This document shows positions 62,757 through 64,000 of a stretch of 64,000 nt of DNA, piece after piece (positions within the stretch are counted from its first letter, which is position 1; each line of letters opens with the position of its first letter). This DNA is from Pontibacter mangrovi (GTDB taxonomy: Bacteria > Bacteroidota > Bacteroidia > Cytophagales > Hymenobacteraceae), in assembly GCF_006385705.1 (NCBI RefSeq), contig NZ_VFRQ01000002.1, positions 372,001-436,000 on the forward strand, given 5' to 3'. The position numbers and the translations under genes were made by a program. The notes beneath the pieces are model-generated. The model was not told where the DNA came from. It searched no databases and saw nothing but the letters and a program-made list of their open reading frames with translations.

Positions 62757-63713
62757 CTAAAATAAGGCCTCGGCCACTTTGCGCACAGACTCTGATTTGC
62801 CCATAGAGTAGTAGTGCAGGCAAGGCACGCCAAACTCCATCAGCTCCCTGGACTGCTGTATGGCCCACTCCACACCTACCTGTGCGGCAGCTTTGTTATC
62901 CGGGCAGGCTTCAATCGCATCGGCCAGCTCACACGGAATCTCGATGTGGAACAGGCTTGGCAGCAGGGTGAGCTGCGTTTTGGTTGTCATCGGTTTCAGG
63001 CCCGGAATAATAGGCACGTTGATACCTTCTTCGCGGCAGCGGTGCACAAAATCGAAGTACTTCTGGTTGTCGAAGAACATCTGCGTCACGATGTACTCCG
63101 CTCCCAACTCTACTTTTTTCTTCAGCCAGCGCAGGTCCGATTTTAAGTTAGGTGCTTCGAAGTGCTTTTCCGGATAGCCAGCCACGCCAATGCAGAAGTC
63201 TGTAGGGTTATGAAAGGTCTGCTCGTCATCCAGGTAACAGCCATTGTTCATATCCACTACCTGCCCGATCAGTTCTGTGGCATAATTATGCCCGCCCGGC
63301 TCTGCCACAAAGCGCTGCTCGCTCTTCACGCAGTCGCCCCGCAGCACCAGCACATTGTCTATTCCCAGAAAGTGCAGGTCGATCAGAGCGTTCTCAGTCT
63401 CCTCTTTGTTAAAGCCGCCGCAGATCAGGTGAGGCACCGTATCAACCTTATAATGGTTTTGGATGGCCGCACAAATGCCCACTGTGCCCGGACGCTTGCG
63501 GGTGGTGCGCTTCTCCAACAGGCCGTTTTCCCGCTGCTTGTACACATACTCCTCGCGATGGTAGGTTACGTCAATAAACGGCGGGTTGAACTCCATCAGC
63601 GGGTCGATGTGGCTGAACAGGGTTTTCATGTTCTCGCCCTTCAGCGGGGGCAGTATCTCAAAAGTGAACAGCGTTTTGCCGTTAGCGTTTTGGAAGTGGT
63701 CTGTTACTTTCAA
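62757..63713 (-). CDS. metF: Methylenetetrahydrofolate reductase
   Basis: 318 aa, the expected bacterial MetF length, a TIM-barrel FAD enzyme that makes 5-methyl-THF for methionine synthesis. Family features: FTFEILPPLKGENMKTLFSHIDPL, FIDVTYHREE, VPHLICGGFNKEETENALIDLHFLGIDNVLVLRGDC, CIGVAGYPEKHFEAPNLKSDLRWLKKKVELGAEYIVTQMFFDNQKYFDFV and PIIPGLKPMT. The start codon is TTG at 63711-63713. An octamer array lies immediately upstream. No SAM riboswitch is recognisable in the leader. Confidence 0.95.
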   Translation of the reverse strand: MKVTDHFQNANGKTLFTFEILPPLKGENMKTLFSHIDPLMEFNPPFIDVTYHREEYVYKQRENGLLEKRTTRKRPGTVGICAAIQNHYKVDTVPHLICGGFNKEETENALIDLHFLGIDNVLVLRGDCVKSEQRFVAEPGGHNYATELIGQVVDMNNGCYLDDEQTFHNPTDFCIGVAGYPEKHFEAPNLKSDLRWLKKKVELGAEYIVTQMFFDNQKYFDFVHRCREEGINVPIIPGLKPMTTKTQLTLLPSLFHIEIPCELADAIEACPDNKAAAQVGVEWAIQQSRELMEFGVPCLHYYSMGKSESVRKVAEALF

Positions 63714-63756
63714 TTTATATGGTAAATTGTTAGATGGCTAAATTGTTAAATGGTTG
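63714..63756 (-). repeat. Octamer array abutting the metF start
   Basis: In the metF sense, 8-bp units ACCATTTA, ACAATTTA, GCCATCTA, ACAATTTA, CCATATAA lead into the TTG start. Unit family and orientation are the same as at hemW and the BamA/TamA-like gene. Confidence 0.75.
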
Positions 63757-63772
63757 TTTGCTCTGCCGGATC

Positions 63773-63847
63773 CAACCACCCCTAACCCCTCAGAGCTACG
63801 CTCGCTACCTTCGAACTCGCGTTATCGGTAGTCTAAGGCGGGGAATT
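63773..63847. repeat. REP-like element, subtype with GAGCTACGCTCGCTACC core
   Basis: CAACCACCCCTAACCCCTCA, then GAGCTACGCTCGCTACCTTC, GAACTCGCG, TCGGTAGTC and GGCGGGGAATTA. Nearly the same core as 27003-27118. Confidence 0.75.
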
Positions 63848-63975
63848 ACGCCGCTACAGCTTACAAGATGTCCCCGTAGCTTCTGCTTAGCCTGCCTTCT
63901 ACCAAGATCCTTGGCAGGATGACAAAAAGAAGAAGCAAAAGCTACTGAGATGACAGCAGGAGCAGTAATAGCAGG

Positions 63976-64000
63976 TTCCCCTCCTTGGCTAAGGAGGGGT
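63976..64000. repeat. REP-like element cut by the window edge
   Basis: TTCCCCTCCTTGGCTAAGGA followed by GGGGT, the start of another family copy, identical in its palindromic core to 26887-26920. It continues beyond the window. Confidence 0.6.

Overview
The window comes from a Bacteroidota chromosome of moderately high GC. It most resembles the family Hymenobacteraceae (Pontibacter-like), an inference from gene content and sequence style. Supporting signs are type IX secretion (T9SS) C-terminal domains of both type A and type B, two PorP/SprF genes, FadL next to an SGNH lipoprotein, an M16 protease pair, DUF3667 and DUF4159 proteins, few Shine-Dalgarno sequences, and a TTG / TAnnTTTG promoter.

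Layout. 1-5 kb: cyanophycinase-like peptidase, thioredoxin-reductase-like flavoprotein, FadL porin plus SGNH lipoprotein. 5-13 kb: polA, tandem PepSY-like secreted proteins, and a convergent NtrC-type regulator and hybrid histidine kinase. 13-25 kb: a long minus-strand block of tldD-like, S23/Avd-like four-helix bundle, tldE-like, DUF4159, MoxR ATPase, unknown, AT-rich HEPN-like, DUF58, BatA-domain and DUF4175-like genes. 25-35 kb: RlpA, DUF72, M16 protease pair, CDP-alcohol phosphatidyltransferase, dGTPase-like HD protein, DUF3667 protein, Hsp20. 35-40 kb: T9SS-sorted metalloprotease and a BlaR1/BlaI-like pair with two operator dyads. 40-54 kb: two T9SS type B loci, each with a giant PKD-repeat adhesin followed by PorP/SprF; the first also has an OmpA/PD40 protein. 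54-64 kb: DUF2167 protein, curlin-repeat protein, initiator tRNA, BamA/TamA-like protein, hemW, small proteins, L-2-hydroxyglutarate oxidase and metF.

The genes themselves are mostly familiar. The less explained material lies between them. (1) Degenerate tandem arrays with a 7- or 8-bp period abut start codons, and sometimes stop codons, of unrelated genes. Three unlinked genes share one octamer family in the same orientation relative to the gene, and the adjoining genes often start with TTG or GTG. (2) An S23/Avd-like gene is bracketed by inverted heptamer arrays inside a tldD-tldE pair and appears cut short by an array. (3) An AT-rich gene with a HEPN-type R-x4-H motif interrupts the MoxR/DUF58 operon. 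(4) The heptamer AAGTATA/TATACTT is strongly over-represented, even inside genes. (5) Several families of REP-like palindromes occupy the intergenic gaps. Starts were moved from the longest reading frame where a signal peptide, overlap or homology argued for it; this is stated per entry. All counts were made by eye.
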